Shown: positions 24,088-33,209, counted from the stretch's first letter. The stretch: 64,000 nt of DNA from an uncultured Alistipes sp. (GCA_937911745.1 CALDPX010000047.1:9971-73970), one strand, 5' to 3'. The notes: generated from the letters alone by a model not told the origin. Numbers and translations are program-made.

Positions 24088-24093
24088 GAGGAT

Positions 24094-24138
24094 TGAAAGT
24101 CGAGAGTTGAAAGTTGAGAGTTGAGAGTTGAGAGTTTT
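24094..24138. repeat. GAGAGTT heptamer tandem repeat
   Basis: About five GAGAGTT or GAAAGTT units follow one another on the plus strand. They lie between the terminator of the 24231-24920 gene and the promoter of the lipoprotein gene. In the direction of the lipoprotein gene they read CTCAACT, the same orientation as at mutL. Confidence 0.82.
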
Positions 24139-24192
24139 ACCTTAATCTCCTTAAACTCCCTCGATTTCCCTCAACCCCTTTCTGATAGCATC

Positions 24193-24230
24193 CAACAGTA
24201 AAGCGCACCCCGAAGGATGCGCTTTTGTTG
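24193..24230. terminator. Hairpin terminator after the 24231-24920 gene
   Basis: CAACA..AAAGCGCA pairs with TGCGCTTT..TGTTG around the loop CCCCGAAGGA. T-rich sequence lies on both sides, so it may act in both directions. Confidence 0.75.
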
Positions 24231-24920
24231 TTAAATATCGTCCGAGCGGAACTCATACCCAAGTCGCTTACCCGTTTGGAGTTTGGTATTCTCCTGACGA
24301 GATAGGAACTGCTCGGCGGTGACGTGCTTAACGGTGTCGTAGGCGGGAACCAGAAGGTCGAAGCTGAGCGAGTAGAGGATTGCCCTTTCGAGGATTTCGA
24401 GGATGGCCTCGCGCGAAATGTTTTCGCCACCGAACTCCTCAACTCTCCAACGCTCCTGACGTTTACCCTCCACAAAGAACTTACCCTCGCGGTTTACGAA
24501 GATACGACCAATCAGGTAGCCCTCGTCCTCCTCGCGTTTGAACTTCATAGAGTCAGCGAGGAAGTTGTAGATGTTTATCACGCCACAGTAAGCATTGTTT
24601 CTATCTGCCTGAACATAAGGATTTTGCCATATACGGTGACCACGCTCGAAGTTGAAGACATTGGTGTGCATCACAAAGACCAAGAGGTCGCCTGCAAGCT
24701 GAATTTGCGCCTCAAATTTACCCCTATCGCTATACTCAATACGAATACGTTTGTCGATTCTCTCGTCGAGTTCCTCATCAATCTCGGTCGAAAACTCGTG
24801 CAGAGCCTCTTTGAGTTCATTGAAAAGCGAGTTGGTATTGTCGAAAATCTGCTGTTTGAGACCCGACTTGCTTACCAATAGTTTTTTGATTTGTGTGCGT
24901 AAATCAGATTGTGATTCCAT
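24231..24920 (-). CDS. Conserved hypothetical cytoplasmic protein
   Basis: The 229-residue protein is soluble, with no signal peptide or membrane segment. The N-terminal 65 residues are strongly helical and charged (LKEALHEFSTEIDEELDERIDKR). The middle part (GDLLVFVMHTNVFNFERGH to GVINIYNFLADSMKF) looks like an alpha/beta core, and the end (LQTGKRLGYEFRSDDI) is charged. I recognise no named domain and no catalytic signature. It lies upstream of a terminator and 25 bases downstream of the GH73 gene on the same strand, so the two may be co-transcribed. Confidence 0.7.
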   Translation of the reverse strand: MESQSDLRTQIKKLLVSKSGLKQQIFDNTNSLFNELKEALHEFSTEIDEELDERIDKRIRIEYSDRGKFEAQIQLAGDLLVFVMHTNVFNFERGHRIWQNPYVQADRNNAYCGVINIYNFLADSMKFKREEDEGYLIGRIFVNREGKFFVEGKRQERWRVEEFGGENISREAILEILERAILYSLSFDLLVPAYDTVKHVTAEQFLSRQENTKLQTGKRLGYEFRSDDI

Positions 24921-24945
24921 AGTTATATAAAAAGGTAATGATTGA

Positions 24946-25791
24946 TTACTCTATGAAGATGCGCTCATCGGTAAATACGGTGCGCTCCTTGTCGAAGCCG
25001 TTGATGCGGCGCAGGCGACGCTCGGAAACGCCCACAGCCTTAGCTACTCGTGCGAGATTGTCGCCCTCGGCAGCCACCACATAACGTCTGCCGCCCTCGG
25101 AGAATATGCCATAGCCACCCACGTTGCTCAGCGCCACACGCAGATTGTCCACATCCACCCTCAGCGGCTTCTGTGGCTCGGGCTCGGGGGTAGCATCCTC
25201 TACCACCTCAGCGGCCGACTCCTTGGTGGCGGGAGCGATAGACTCCTCCTGCTTGCCACTCTGCCAATCGGAGAGCAGTGCGTTGTCGTATTTATAGAGC
25301 TGATTGTCCTCGATAATCTTTATGAGCAACTCGGCATAGAGGGGGTTGGTGGCATAGCCTGCCTTTTTCAGACCGTGTGCCCAAGCCTTGTAGTCCTTGG
25401 GGTCGAGGTCAAACAAGGGGCGGTACCACTTGCGCTCCAAGAGGATGAGCGAGTGATCGATGAAACTCTCCTCAACCGATGAGTATGCCCTAAAACACTC
25501 CTGTGCAGCATCGTCATCGTGACGTATGCTCTCGCCGTCCCACGAGGAGCCACACTTAATGCCAAAGTGGTTGTTAGCCTCCCTTGCCAAGCGGCTGTTG
25601 CCATTGCCCGACTCCAAAAGTCCCTGTGCGAGAGTAATACTTGCGGGAATACCATAGAGCATCTGCTGCTCCACCGCAAGTGGTGCATACTGCTCTATAT
25701 ACTCTGCGCGAGTGATGGTCTGTTGCGCCTGCACGCCGAGGCACAACATTGCCATAATCACAGCCAAGACTATCTTCCTCACTCCTACCAT
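24946..25791 (-). CDS. Glycoside hydrolase family 73 glucosaminidase with C-terminal LysM-like domain
   Basis: The 281-residue product has the signal peptide MVGVRKIVLAVIMAMLCLGVQAQ. The GH73 domain spans residues 30-165: PASITLAQGLLESGNGNSRL carries the catalytic glutamate (Glu60), followed by NNHFGIKC and the closing YATNPLYAELLIKIIE. A Glu/Pro/Ala-rich linker leads to a LysM-like peptidoglycan-binding segment (RRYVVAAEGDNLARVAKAVG). It should cut peptidoglycan glycan strands in the periplasm. A start at 25866 would extend the protein, but it lies upstream of the promoter at 25825-25857; 25791 also gives a proper signal peptide. Confidence 0.92.
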   Translation of the reverse strand: MVGVRKIVLAVIMAMLCLGVQAQQTITRAEYIEQYAPLAVEQQMLYGIPASITLAQGLLESGNGNSRLAREANNHFGIKCGSSWDGESIRHDDDAAQECFRAYSSVEESFIDHSLILLERKWYRPLFDLDPKDYKAWAHGLKKAGYATNPLYAELLIKIIEDNQLYKYDNALLSDWQSGKQEESIAPATKESAAEVVEDATPEPEPQKPLRVDVDNLRVALSNVGGYGIFSEGGRRYVVAAEGDNLARVAKAVGVSERRLRRINGFDKERTVFTDERIFIE

Positions 25792-25824
25792 CCGAATCTT
25801 TTGTTTATTAAGGGTTTCAAACGA

Positions 25825-25857
25825 CAAAGATAGATATTTTTTGAATACTCGCTCAAA
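25825..25857 (-). promoter_or_regulatory. Promoter of the GH73 gene (TTTG-N21-TATCTTTG)
   Basis: On the minus strand TTTG is the complement of 25854-25857 and TATCTTTG the complement of 25825-25832, with a spacer of 21 bases. It fixes the start codon at 25791, because the upstream ATG would not be transcribed. Confidence 0.83.
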
Positions 25858-25883
25858 AAGGTGCAAGGGAATTTTAATTTTCT

Positions 25884-25891
25884 TACCTTTG
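25884..25891 (+). promoter_or_regulatory. -7 box (TACCTTTG) of the glycosyltransferase gene
   Basis: TACCTTTG lies 45 bases before the ATG at 25937. A clear -33 box is not seen. It is divergent from the GH73 promoter. Confidence 0.6.
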
Positions 25892-25936
25892 TGGGCGAAA
25901 AGTTACACCATATAACAATATAGCAACTCCGCCCCG

Positions 25937-26977
25937 ATGGTCACAACCTCCATACGACACATACTTGTCATACGCCTCGGCACTCTGTCGAGCGTTGCGA
26001 TGTGTGTTCACGCCCTGAGGGGTTTGGTGCGCGACTTCCCCACCCTACGCATTACGGTGCTAACTCGGAGCGAGTGGCAACCGCTGTTCCGCAATGTGGA
26101 TGGCTTGGAGTTTATCTTTGCCGATGAGGAACGCTACAAAGGCTTGGCTGGCAAATTTCGCTTGTGGCGAGGGCTGCAACGACTTCGCGCAGACGCCATT
26201 GCCGACCTTAGCGTCACACCACTCTCGCGCCTCCTTTCGTTCTCCTTCACCCCTTGGAGGCGCAAGGTTGCACGCTTGGAGAGCATCCGCTTAGAGGGTA
26301 AAGCCCTCACACGCAAATACCGCAAGGTAATGGTACAACTCGCCCCTCTTGCAAGCCGCTCGCGAGATCTCTTCGGCTCGCTCGGTCTACCCTTCTGTAT
26401 GCCAGCGCCCGTCAAACGCCGTCGCAATGTACCCCTGCCTGCCATAATCGACATTCTGGCGGGCGAGAAAACCGGCAATTGGGTGGGCATTGCCCCGCTA
26501 TCGAACTACAACGGCACCTGCTACCCCATACATCACGCTGCACGACTTGTAGAGTTGTTGTCTGGTCGCTACTCGAAAGTCTTTGTTTTTGGCAAAGGGG
26601 AATACCAACGCCAATTCTCGGAGGGTATGCAGGAGTTACACCCCAACGTAATCTCCGTTGCCGAACGATTGTCACTCAACGAGCACCTCGACCTACTATG
26701 TTCGCTCGATGCTGTGGTGAGCGTAGATGGCGACATACTGAGACTCTGCTCATTAGTTGGCACTCCTGCGGTGTCGCTCTGGGGAGCTACCCACCCGTTC
26801 CTCAATTCGAGTGGCTATGGTCAGAACCCCGAGAATGCTATCCAAAAGGAACTTCCCTGCCGTCCTTGTTCCACAAGTGGTCGCCGCCGTTGCCTTATGG
26901 GCGACTACCAATGTATGCACTCTATCACCCCCGAGGAGGTATTCCGTAAGGTAAAATCTGTAACCGGCAGAGGTTAA
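25937..26977 (+). CDS. Glycosyltransferase family 9 (heptosyltransferase-like) protein
   Basis: The 346-residue protein opens with HILVIRLGTLSSVAMCVHAL, the GT9 N-terminal motif (VIRLGALGDV-type), then ITVLTRSEWQPLF. The C-terminal Rossmann half contains NWVGIAPLSNYNGTCYP, VFVFGKGEYQ, VVSVDGDILRLCSLVGTPAVSLWG (the acceptor/donor loop of GT9 enzymes) and a cysteine-containing tail (ELPCRPCSTSGRRRCLMGDYQCM) common in Bacteroidota GT9. It probably adds a sugar to LPS core or a related glycan at the inner membrane face. The sugar is not determinable. Transcribed alone. Confidence 0.9.
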   Translation: MVTTSIRHILVIRLGTLSSVAMCVHALRGLVRDFPTLRITVLTRSEWQPLFRNVDGLEFIFADEERYKGLAGKFRLWRGLQRLRADAIADLSVTPLSRLLSFSFTPWRRKVARLESIRLEGKALTRKYRKVMVQLAPLASRSRDLFGSLGLPFCMPAPVKRRRNVPLPAIIDILAGEKTGNWVGIAPLSNYNGTCYPIHHAARLVELLSGRYSKVFVFGKGEYQRQFSEGMQELHPNVISVAERLSLNEHLDLLCSLDAVVSVDGDILRLCSLVGTPAVSLWGATHPFLNSSGYGQNPENAIQKELPCRPCSTSGRRRCLMGDYQCMHSITPEEVFRKVKSVTGRG

Positions 26978-27158
26978 CACAAAAAGTGGCATTTGGCTTG
27001 AAACAGACCATTTTAGCCTATTAACATTAAAAATTATTAAAATTTTTTACTATTGCCATTAAGCCATAAAACTAAATGACAATCAATGAGTTATACTTAA
27101 AAAACGCTATCCACAATGTAAACTTAACGTTAAATTATTATTAAAAAATTTTAATATA

Positions 27159-27191
27159 TTTGGAAGTTTGCAGAAAAACCCCTTATCTTTG
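27159..27191 (+). promoter_or_regulatory. Promoter of the candidate small RNA (TTTG-N21-TATCTTTG)
   Basis: TTTG at 27159-27162 and TATCTTTG at 27184-27191, with a spacer of 21 bases. The sequence just after the -7 box (CGAAG then the 37-bp shared leader) is the same as after the tRNA-Leu promoter. Confidence 0.85.
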
Positions 27192-27196
27192 CAACG

Positions 27197-27319
27197 AAGT
27201 TTTAAGGTTCATTTAGGTTAGTAGTTTTAGGTTAGTAGAAGCAGGGTTAGAAGTGATTCTATCCCCTGTTGATTAAAAGGTTACACTTTCTTCTTAAAGT
27301 GTAGCCTTTTTGTTTTTTT
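27197..27319 (+). ncRNA. Candidate small RNA (about 120 nt) with leader shared with tRNA-Leu
   Basis: The segment is bounded by a strong promoter and a strong terminator and contains no open frame. It begins with the shared 37 bases (27200-27236), which include two TTTAGGTTAGT units. A hairpin follows in which CAGGG pairs with CCCTG and TAGAA with TTCTA (27242-27268). The terminator stem then closes it. I cannot assign it to a known RNA family. It could also be a leftover tRNA transcription unit that lost its tRNA. Confidence 0.6.
27278..27319 (+). terminator. Terminator of the candidate small RNA
   Basis: AGGTTACACTTT pairs with AAAGTGTAGCCT (one wobble) around CTTCTT, followed by TTTTTGTTTTTTT. 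Confidence 0.92.
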
Positions 27320-27438
27320 AGAAGGATTACAGGGGTTACGACCTCGCAATTTTCTCACGAAAGTGTTTCTTCCCGCTTTTTGCGACAAATAGTGCAATAA
27401 TTTGTTAAAAAATGCGTTCTTGTTTGCGAGTTTCGCAT

Positions 27439-27446
27439 TACATTTG
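27439..27446 (+). promoter_or_regulatory. Putative -7 box (TACATTTG) of the efflux operon
   Basis: TACATTTG lies 63 bases before the tolC-like ATG. No TTTG is found 19 to 21 bases upstream, so the call is tentative. Just before the ATG, GGTTTAGGTTATG resembles the TTTAGGTTA unit of the small RNA leader. Confidence 0.45.
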
Positions 27447-27509
27447 CGAGATAAATTTTCTCTCAAAAGAGTATTAAGTCTAATTATAACATTATAAATG
27501 GTTTAGGTT

Positions 27510-28934
27510 ATGAAGAAATTTTCTATCGCACTGCTCATGCTCTGTGGGGTGGTGTGTGGGCTCTCTGCGCAGAGTTTTGAACTCTCGCTTACCAAAGCCC
27601 TCGAAATTGCCCTTTCGGACAACCCAACAATCAAAGTCGCCGACATGGAGATTGAGCGTCAGGATTGGGTTAGGAAACAGACAGTGGGCAATCTGCTACC
27701 CAACGTATCCATTTCGAGTCAGTATTCTTACAGCATCGTAAAGCAGGAGATGGCAAAGGGCTTGTCGTTTGGTGCCGATAACTCCATCAGTAACTCGGCT
27801 ACCCTCACTCTGCCTCTCTATGCCCCCACAGTCTACGAAACGCTCAAAATGAACCGCACTCAGATGGAGCAAGCCGTTGAGAGCGCACGCTCGTCGAAAA
27901 TATCGCTTGCCAACGAGGTCAAAAAAGCGTACTACAACATTCTCTTGGCAGAGCAGTCGCTCGTGGTGCTCCGCGAGAGCGAGAAATCTATTGCCGAGAC
28001 GGTGGGTAACACCGAGACGATGTACAAGCAGGGTTTGGCTTCGGAATACGACCTTCTGTCGGCACAAGTGCAACTCTCCAACCTCAAACCCACCATCATT
28101 CAGACCGAAAACTCCATAAAGACTGCCAAGTTGCTCTTTAAGATGTATCTTGGACTGCCCGAGAGTGCCGACTTTACGCTTGTGGGCACACTCGACGACT
28201 TTGCCGAGGAGGTGGCAATGGCTACCGTTCCGACCAACGAAGTCGACTTGTCGAACAATGCCGACCTAAGGGCACTGGATTTGCAGTCCAAACTGCTCGA
28301 ACACCAACTCCAACTCGTCAACGCTTCGCGCCTGCCCACTGTGGCTGCTTTCACAAACTTCATCTATTCGGGTAACGACAACACGATGGATTTCAGCAGC
28401 ATGATGGGTGGCGGCTTTGGAGGTGCAGGTGGCGGCTCTACCGGCGGCTCCACATCCACGACAAAAAAAGAGTGGTGGTGGCAGAACCCTCTTTCGGCAG
28501 GTATCTCCATCAGCATACCTCTCTTCTCGGGTGGCAAGAACATCAACAAGGCACACGAAATTCGCAATACACTCTCGCAACTCTCCTTGCAGAAGGACTA
28601 CTTGCGCCAGAGTGTAAATGTGCAGGTGGAGAGTGCCTTCAACAACATCCTTACGGCACGCGAGAAGATGACCAGCAACGAGATTACGGTACGTCAGGCT
28701 CAGAAGGCATACGAGATTGCCGAGGTGAGATACAATGCAGGTACGGGAACAATTCTCGAACTCAACTCCTCGGAACTCTCGCTCACGCAAGCAAAACTCA
28801 ACTATTCTCAGGCAATCTACGACTACCTTGCAGCCCGCGCCGACTACGAGAAAATCATTGGCGAAGGCTTTGAGGTAGACACCAATGCCGAGGAACAGAC
28901 CTCTAATACCCAAAACGCAGAAGAGAATAAATAA
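27510..28934 (+). CDS. TolC family outer membrane efflux protein
   Basis: The 474-residue product has the signal peptide MKKFSIALLMLCGVVCGLSAQ. Two repeated alpha-helical halves follow the TolC pattern: LTKALEIALSDNPTIKVADM and later the FNNILTAREKMTSNEITVRQAQKAYEIAEVRYNAGTGTILELNSSELSLTQA helix series. A Gly/Ser/Thr-rich stretch lies between them (about residues 300-320). It should form the outer-membrane channel of the tripartite pump encoded by the next two genes. It starts the operon tolC-like, adaptor, RND permease, PII-like. Confidence 0.94.
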   Translation: MKKFSIALLMLCGVVCGLSAQSFELSLTKALEIALSDNPTIKVADMEIERQDWVRKQTVGNLLPNVSISSQYSYSIVKQEMAKGLSFGADNSISNSATLTLPLYAPTVYETLKMNRTQMEQAVESARSSKISLANEVKKAYYNILLAEQSLVVLRESEKSIAETVGNTETMYKQGLASEYDLLSAQVQLSNLKPTIIQTENSIKTAKLLFKMYLGLPESADFTLVGTLDDFAEEVAMATVPTNEVDLSNNADLRALDLQSKLLEHQLQLVNASRLPTVAAFTNFIYSGNDNTMDFSSMMGGGFGGAGGGSTGGSTSTTKKEWWWQNPLSAGISISIPLFSGGKNINKAHEIRNTLSQLSLQKDYLRQSVNVQVESAFNNILTAREKMTSNEITVRQAQKAYEIAEVRYNAGTGTILELNSSELSLTQAKLNYSQAIYDYLAARADYEKIIGEGFEVDTNAEEQTSNTQNAEENK

Positions 28935-28947
28935 TAAAGTATAGAGT

Positions 28948-30000
28948 ATGAAACGCAACACAATTTTCACATTTGTAGCAACCCTCGCAGCCATTGCGCT
29001 CACTTCGTGTGGCGGTCAGGGTACCGCCTCGCAGAAAGGTTCTGCTGTGGAGAGCAAACCCACCGAGGTGCTGACCAAAACCTCGCCCGTAGAGAGTGTG
29101 GAGGTAGCAGAGGATGTCGACTTCACCACTACCCTGCTCCCCTTCAAGAAGACTTTTATCACACCCCAAATGGCTCTCCGCATCGACGAGATTAGGGTGG
29201 AGGTTGGCGACCACGTCAAAAAAGACCAACTTGTGGCAACCCTCGACAAGAACCAATACAACCAATCTGCCGTTCAGTTGAAGAATGCCGAGCAGAATCT
29301 TGCACGACTCAAAACCGTCTATGAGGCGGGCGGCGTGAGCAAGTCACAGATTGACGAACTCGAAACCTCCGTTACGGTTCTGCGCGAGACGGTGGCAAAC
29401 TTGGAGCGCAACATAGAACTCCGCTCGCCCATCGATGGCGTAGTTACGGGACGCTACAACGAGCCCGGCGACCTCTTTGCAATGGCGGGTAATGCCGATG
29501 GCGGTATTGGCGTATTGCAGGTGATGCAAATTGATCGCCTCAAAGCCGTGGTGGCCATCTCGGAGAAGTACTATCCTTTGGTATATAAGGGTATGAAGGT
29601 TAAGGTTACTGCCGACGTCTACCCCGATAAGGAGTTTGAGGGTGTGGTTAATATCATCTACCCAGCCATCAACACCGCAACCCACACATTCAATGTGGAG
29701 GTAATAGTACCCAATAGCAAGGAGATTTTGCGCCCCGGAATGTTTGCTCGTACGGAGTTTAATATGGGCAACCGCCAGAGCCTTACGGTACCCGATGTAG
29801 CAGTACAGAAGCAGATGGGTGTAAACGACCGCTATGTGTATGTCGTTAAGGATGGCGTTGCTGAGCGCAGAGTTGTGGAACTCGGACGTCAGGTGGGCAC
29901 TCGTGTAGAGGTTCTCTCGGGCGTAGAGGCTGGCGAAGAAGTAGCGGTTACCGCTCTGTCGAAAATCAAAAACGGCACTCCCGTTAAAGTTGTAGAGTAA
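28948..30000 (+). CDS. RND efflux periplasmic adaptor subunit (membrane fusion lipoprotein)
   Basis: The 350-residue product has a lipoprotein signal with lipobox LTSC (Cys21). The adaptor domains are in order: the half-motif EIRVEVGDHVKKDQLVATLD of the lipoyl domain, an alpha-helical hairpin (NAEQNLARLKTVYEAGG), the second lipoyl half IELRSPIDGVVTGRYNEPGD, a beta-barrel and a membrane-proximal domain ending AEEVAVTALSKIKNGTPVKV-like sequence. It bridges the inner-membrane permease and the TolC-like channel. It lies 13 bases after the channel gene and 29 bases before the permease gene. Confidence 0.95.
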   Translation: MKRNTIFTFVATLAAIALTSCGGQGTASQKGSAVESKPTEVLTKTSPVESVEVAEDVDFTTTLLPFKKTFITPQMALRIDEIRVEVGDHVKKDQLVATLDKNQYNQSAVQLKNAEQNLARLKTVYEAGGVSKSQIDELETSVTVLRETVANLERNIELRSPIDGVVTGRYNEPGDLFAMAGNADGGIGVLQVMQIDRLKAVVAISEKYYPLVYKGMKVKVTADVYPDKEFEGVVNIIYPAINTATHTFNVEVIVPNSKEILRPGMFARTEFNMGNRQSLTVPDVAVQKQMGVNDRYVYVVKDGVAERRVVELGRQVGTRVEVLSGVEAGEEVAVTALSKIKNGTPVKVVE

Positions 30001-30029
30001 CGCACCAACTTAAAAGCAGATAGAAAGCA

Positions 30030-33000
30030 ATGAAAATATACGAAACCTCAGTCCGCAAGCCAATCTCTACGGCACTGATTTTTGTCGCTGTGATTGTCTT
30101 TGGACTCTTCTCGCTGAATAATCTGGCAATTGACCAGTTACCCGAGATGGACTTGCCCGCCATTTCGGTTATCACAACCTATCAGGGCGCCAATGCCGAG
30201 GATATTGAGAATAACATCACTCGCCGCATTGAGGATGGTTTGAATACCGTCAGCAACCTGAAAGAGATAACCTCCAAGTCGAGTGATGGTGTGTCGCTCG
30301 TGTCGCTCGAATTTGAGTGGGGAACGAACCTCGATGAAGCATCTAACGACATACGCGATGCTTTGGGCAGACTCTCGGACTACCTGCCCGAAGATGCCGA
30401 GGACCCCATCCTCTTCCGTTTCAACTCCTCAATGATGCCTATTATGTCGTTCTCTATTACGGCAGATGAGAGTTATCCCGCCCTGAACAAAATCCTTGAA
30501 GAGCAGTTCGTAAACCGCCTGAGCCGCATCGATGGTGTAGGTTCGGTGAGCGTTATGGGTGCGCCCGTTAGGGAAATTCAGGTGAACGTAGACCCTGTGA
30601 AGTTGGAGGCTTACGGATTGTCGGTGGAGCAAATTGGTGCCATCATCGCGCAGGAAAACATCAACACCTCGGGTGGTACGCTCGATGTTGGTAACCACAC
30701 CTACAACCTCAAAGCCGACGGCGAATTCAACTCCTCGGATGACCTAAAAACCATCCTTATATCCAATATGAATGGTCAGGAAATCTACCTGAGGGATGTT
30801 GCAGAAATTCGCGACACACTCGAAAAACAGACTCTCGATGAGAGGATGAATGGCGAGTTGGGCGTGAGGGTTATGATACAGAAGCAGTCGGGTGCCAATA
30901 CCGTTAAGATTGTAGAGAAGGTCAAAAAGATGCTCCCCGAGATTGAGCGCAATCTCCCTTCGGATGTGGAGATCTACCTGCTGAACGACTCCTCAAAGAA
31001 CATCAAGGACTCCATCTCGACACTTACCGATACGGTGATGTTCGCCTTCTTGTTTGTGATTTTGGTGGTGCTCTTCTTCCTTGGTAGGTGGAGGGCTACG
31101 CTGATTATCTGTCTTACGATACCCATTTCGCTCGTTGTGTCGTTCATCTACCTGCAACTGACCGGCGGAACACTCAACATCATCTCGCTCTCCTCGCTCT
31201 CGATTGCTATCGGTATGGTGGTGGACGACGCCATTGTGGTGTTGGAGAACATTACTACCCACATCGAGCGAGGCAGCAAACCTCGCGAAGCGGCAATCTA
31301 TGGTACCAACGAGGTTTGGCTGTCGGTTATCGCCACCACGCTTGTGGTTGTTGCCGTATTCCTGCCCTTGACGATGGTGGAAGGTATGGCTGGCGTTATG
31401 TTCAAACAACTCGGTTGGATTGTATCGTTGGTGGTTTGTACCTCTACTATTGCTGCAATATCACTCACCCCTATGATGTCGGCATTGCTGCTCAAAATGG
31501 AGAACAACCAACACACCTACAAAGGTCTGAGCGCCATCTATAAACCCATTGACAAATTCCTTGCTTGGCTCGACAGGGCATATGCAGCTGTTTTGCGTTG
31601 GGCTTTGGCTCACAAGAAGATTGTTTTCTTTGCACCAATGTTGCTTTTGGTTTTTGGCGTATGGCTCTTTGCCACCAAAATCCCCACTGAGTTTATGCCC
31701 AGCAGCGATGGCGACCACATGAGTGCTACCGTTACGCTCGACCAGAACCTCAGCGTGGAGTATACCACCCGCATCGCCCGACAGATAGACTCCATCGTCT
31801 ATGCCAAATACCCCGAGGTGATGTTGCTCTCGACCTCGGCAGGCTCGTCGAGCACCTCGAATGTCTTTTCAGCAATGAGTACTACGGGTAGCAACATCAT
31901 CAACTACACCTTCCGCCTAACGGATCCTCAGGATAGGGAGCGCACCGTATTTGAGATTGCCGATGCTTTTCGTGCCGACCTTGCCACAATCCCAGAGATT
32001 AAACGTTCTATGGTTAGCGGTGGTGGAGGCATGATGGGTGGCGGCAGCAGTGTCGAGGTTCAGATATTCGGTCACGACATTGAGCGCACCAACGCCATTG
32101 CCGAGGAACTAATGGCAGAGTTCTCCGCATTGGAGGGAGCAAGGGATGTGAGGCTTTCGAGGGACGATATGCGCCCCGAATATAACGTGGAGTTCGATAG
32201 GAACAAACTCGCCTACTATGGTCTGAACTCCTCGACCGTATCATCAGCCATCCGCAACCGAATAAACGGTATGACCGCCTCCATCTATCGTGAGGATGGC
32301 GAGGAGTACTACATAAAGGTGCGCTATGGTGAGGAGCACCGCACCTCGCTCGAAGATGTGGAGAATATTTTGGTCTATAACTCGCGCGGTCAGGGTGTCA
32401 GGGTACGCGACATTGGTAAAGTTACCGAGGTCTATGCTCCACCAACCATCGAACGCCAAAACCGTCAGAGGCTTGTGACCATCACGGTTGCTTTGGGTAA
32501 TGATGTGGTATTGGGCGATATGGTTTCCAAAGTCAACAGTGTACTCGACAACTACCCCCTACCCGAGGATGTCTATACCTACATCGGTGGCGATTGGGAA
32601 GACCAACAAGAGTCATTTGCTGATATCGGCACACTGCTGATACTCATTGTGTTGCTCGTATACATTGTTATGGCCACACAGTTTGAGTCGTTTGTAATGC
32701 CATTCATCATTATGTTTACCATCCTCTACGCTCTGCCCGGTTCGGCTATTGCGCTTTGGATTACCGACACCCCTCTGAGCCTTATGGCACTCATTGCCAT
32801 TGTGATGTTGGTGGGTATTGTGGTGAAGAACGGTATTGTGATGGTGGACTTTACGAACCTGCTCCGCGAACGTGGTGTGGGAATGTATGAGGCTGTATAT
32901 ACGGCAGGTAAGAGCCGTCTGCGCCCCGTACTGATGACCTCACTGACCACTATTCTCGGTATGTTGCCTATGGCTCTCGGCTTGGGTAATGGCGCAGAGT

Positions 33001-33191
33001 TGTGGCAGCCCATGGGTATCGCCATTGTGGGTGGTTTGCTCTTCTCTACCATACTGACACTCGTGGCAGTTCCCATCCTCTATTACGTCTTCATGGGCAG
33101 GAGCGAGAAATACATTGCCCGCAGGAAGGCTCGTAGTGAGAGAAAAGCACAACTCAAATTACAAGCAATAGCCCAACGCAAACAACAATAG
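30030..33191 (+). CDS. RND family multidrug efflux permease (AcrB/HAE1-like)
   Basis: The 1,053-residue proton-driven pump has the usual 12-helix, two-repeat layout. The N-terminus reads SVRKPISTALIFVAVIVFGLF. Helix 4 carries the proton-relay aspartates in GMVVDDAIVVLENI (about residues 395-408). The matching helix 10 has VGIVVKNGIVMVDF with the conserved lysine. Large periplasmic loops follow helices 1 and 7. Two Gly/Met-rich stretches (VSGGGGMMGGGSSVE) are seen in the second loop. It works with the adaptor and TolC-like proteins encoded upstream. The substrate cannot be read from sequence. Confidence 0.97.
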   Translation: MKIYETSVRKPISTALIFVAVIVFGLFSLNNLAIDQLPEMDLPAISVITTYQGANAEDIENNITRRIEDGLNTVSNLKEITSKSSDGVSLVSLEFEWGTNLDEASNDIRDALGRLSDYLPEDAEDPILFRFNSSMMPIMSFSITADESYPALNKILEEQFVNRLSRIDGVGSVSVMGAPVREIQVNVDPVKLEAYGLSVEQIGAIIAQENINTSGGTLDVGNHTYNLKADGEFNSSDDLKTILISNMNGQEIYLRDVAEIRDTLEKQTLDERMNGELGVRVMIQKQSGANTVKIVEKVKKMLPEIERNLPSDVEIYLLNDSSKNIKDSISTLTDTVMFAFLFVILVVLFFLGRWRATLIICLTIPISLVVSFIYLQLTGGTLNIISLSSLSIAIGMVVDDAIVVLENITTHIERGSKPREAAIYGTNEVWLSVIATTLVVVAVFLPLTMVEGMAGVMFKQLGWIVSLVVCTSTIAAISLTPMMSALLLKMENNQHTYKGLSAIYKPIDKFLAWLDRAYAAVLRWALAHKKIVFFAPMLLLVFGVWLFATKIPTEFMPSSDGDHMSATVTLDQNLSVEYTTRIARQIDSIVYAKYPEVMLLSTSAGSSSTSNVFSAMSTTGSNIINYTFRLTDPQDRERTVFEIADAFRADLATIPEIKRSMVSGGGGMMGGGSSVEVQIFGHDIERTNAIAEELMAEFSALEGARDVRLSRDDMRPEYNVEFDRNKLAYYGLNSSTVSSAIRNRINGMTASIYREDGEEYYIKVRYGEEHRTSLEDVENILVYNSRGQGVRVRDIGKVTEVYAPPTIERQNRQRLVTITVALGNDVVLGDMVSKVNSVLDNYPLPEDVYTYIGGDWEDQQESFADIGTLLILIVLLVYIVMATQFESFVMPFIIMFTILYALPGSAIALWITDTPLSLMALIAIVMLVGIVVKNGIVMVDFTNLLRERGVGMYEAVYTAGKSRLRPVLMTSLTTILGMLPMALGLGNGAELWQPMGIAIVGGLLFSTILTLVAVPILYYVFMGRSEKYIARRKARSERKAQLKLQAIAQRKQQ

Positions 33192-33209
33192 TAATTACAA
33201 GCATTATTT

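Larger units (their letters stand above)
26978..27509 (+). other. AT-rich intergenic region with a candidate small RNA gene
   Basis: No protein gene in 532 bases. 26978-27158 is AT-rich with nothing recognisable. 27159-27319 holds a promoter, a transcript-like segment and a terminator. After the terminator the region leads to the tolC-like gene; a TACATTTG box at 27439-27446 is the likely -7 element of the efflux operon. Confidence 0.7.
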
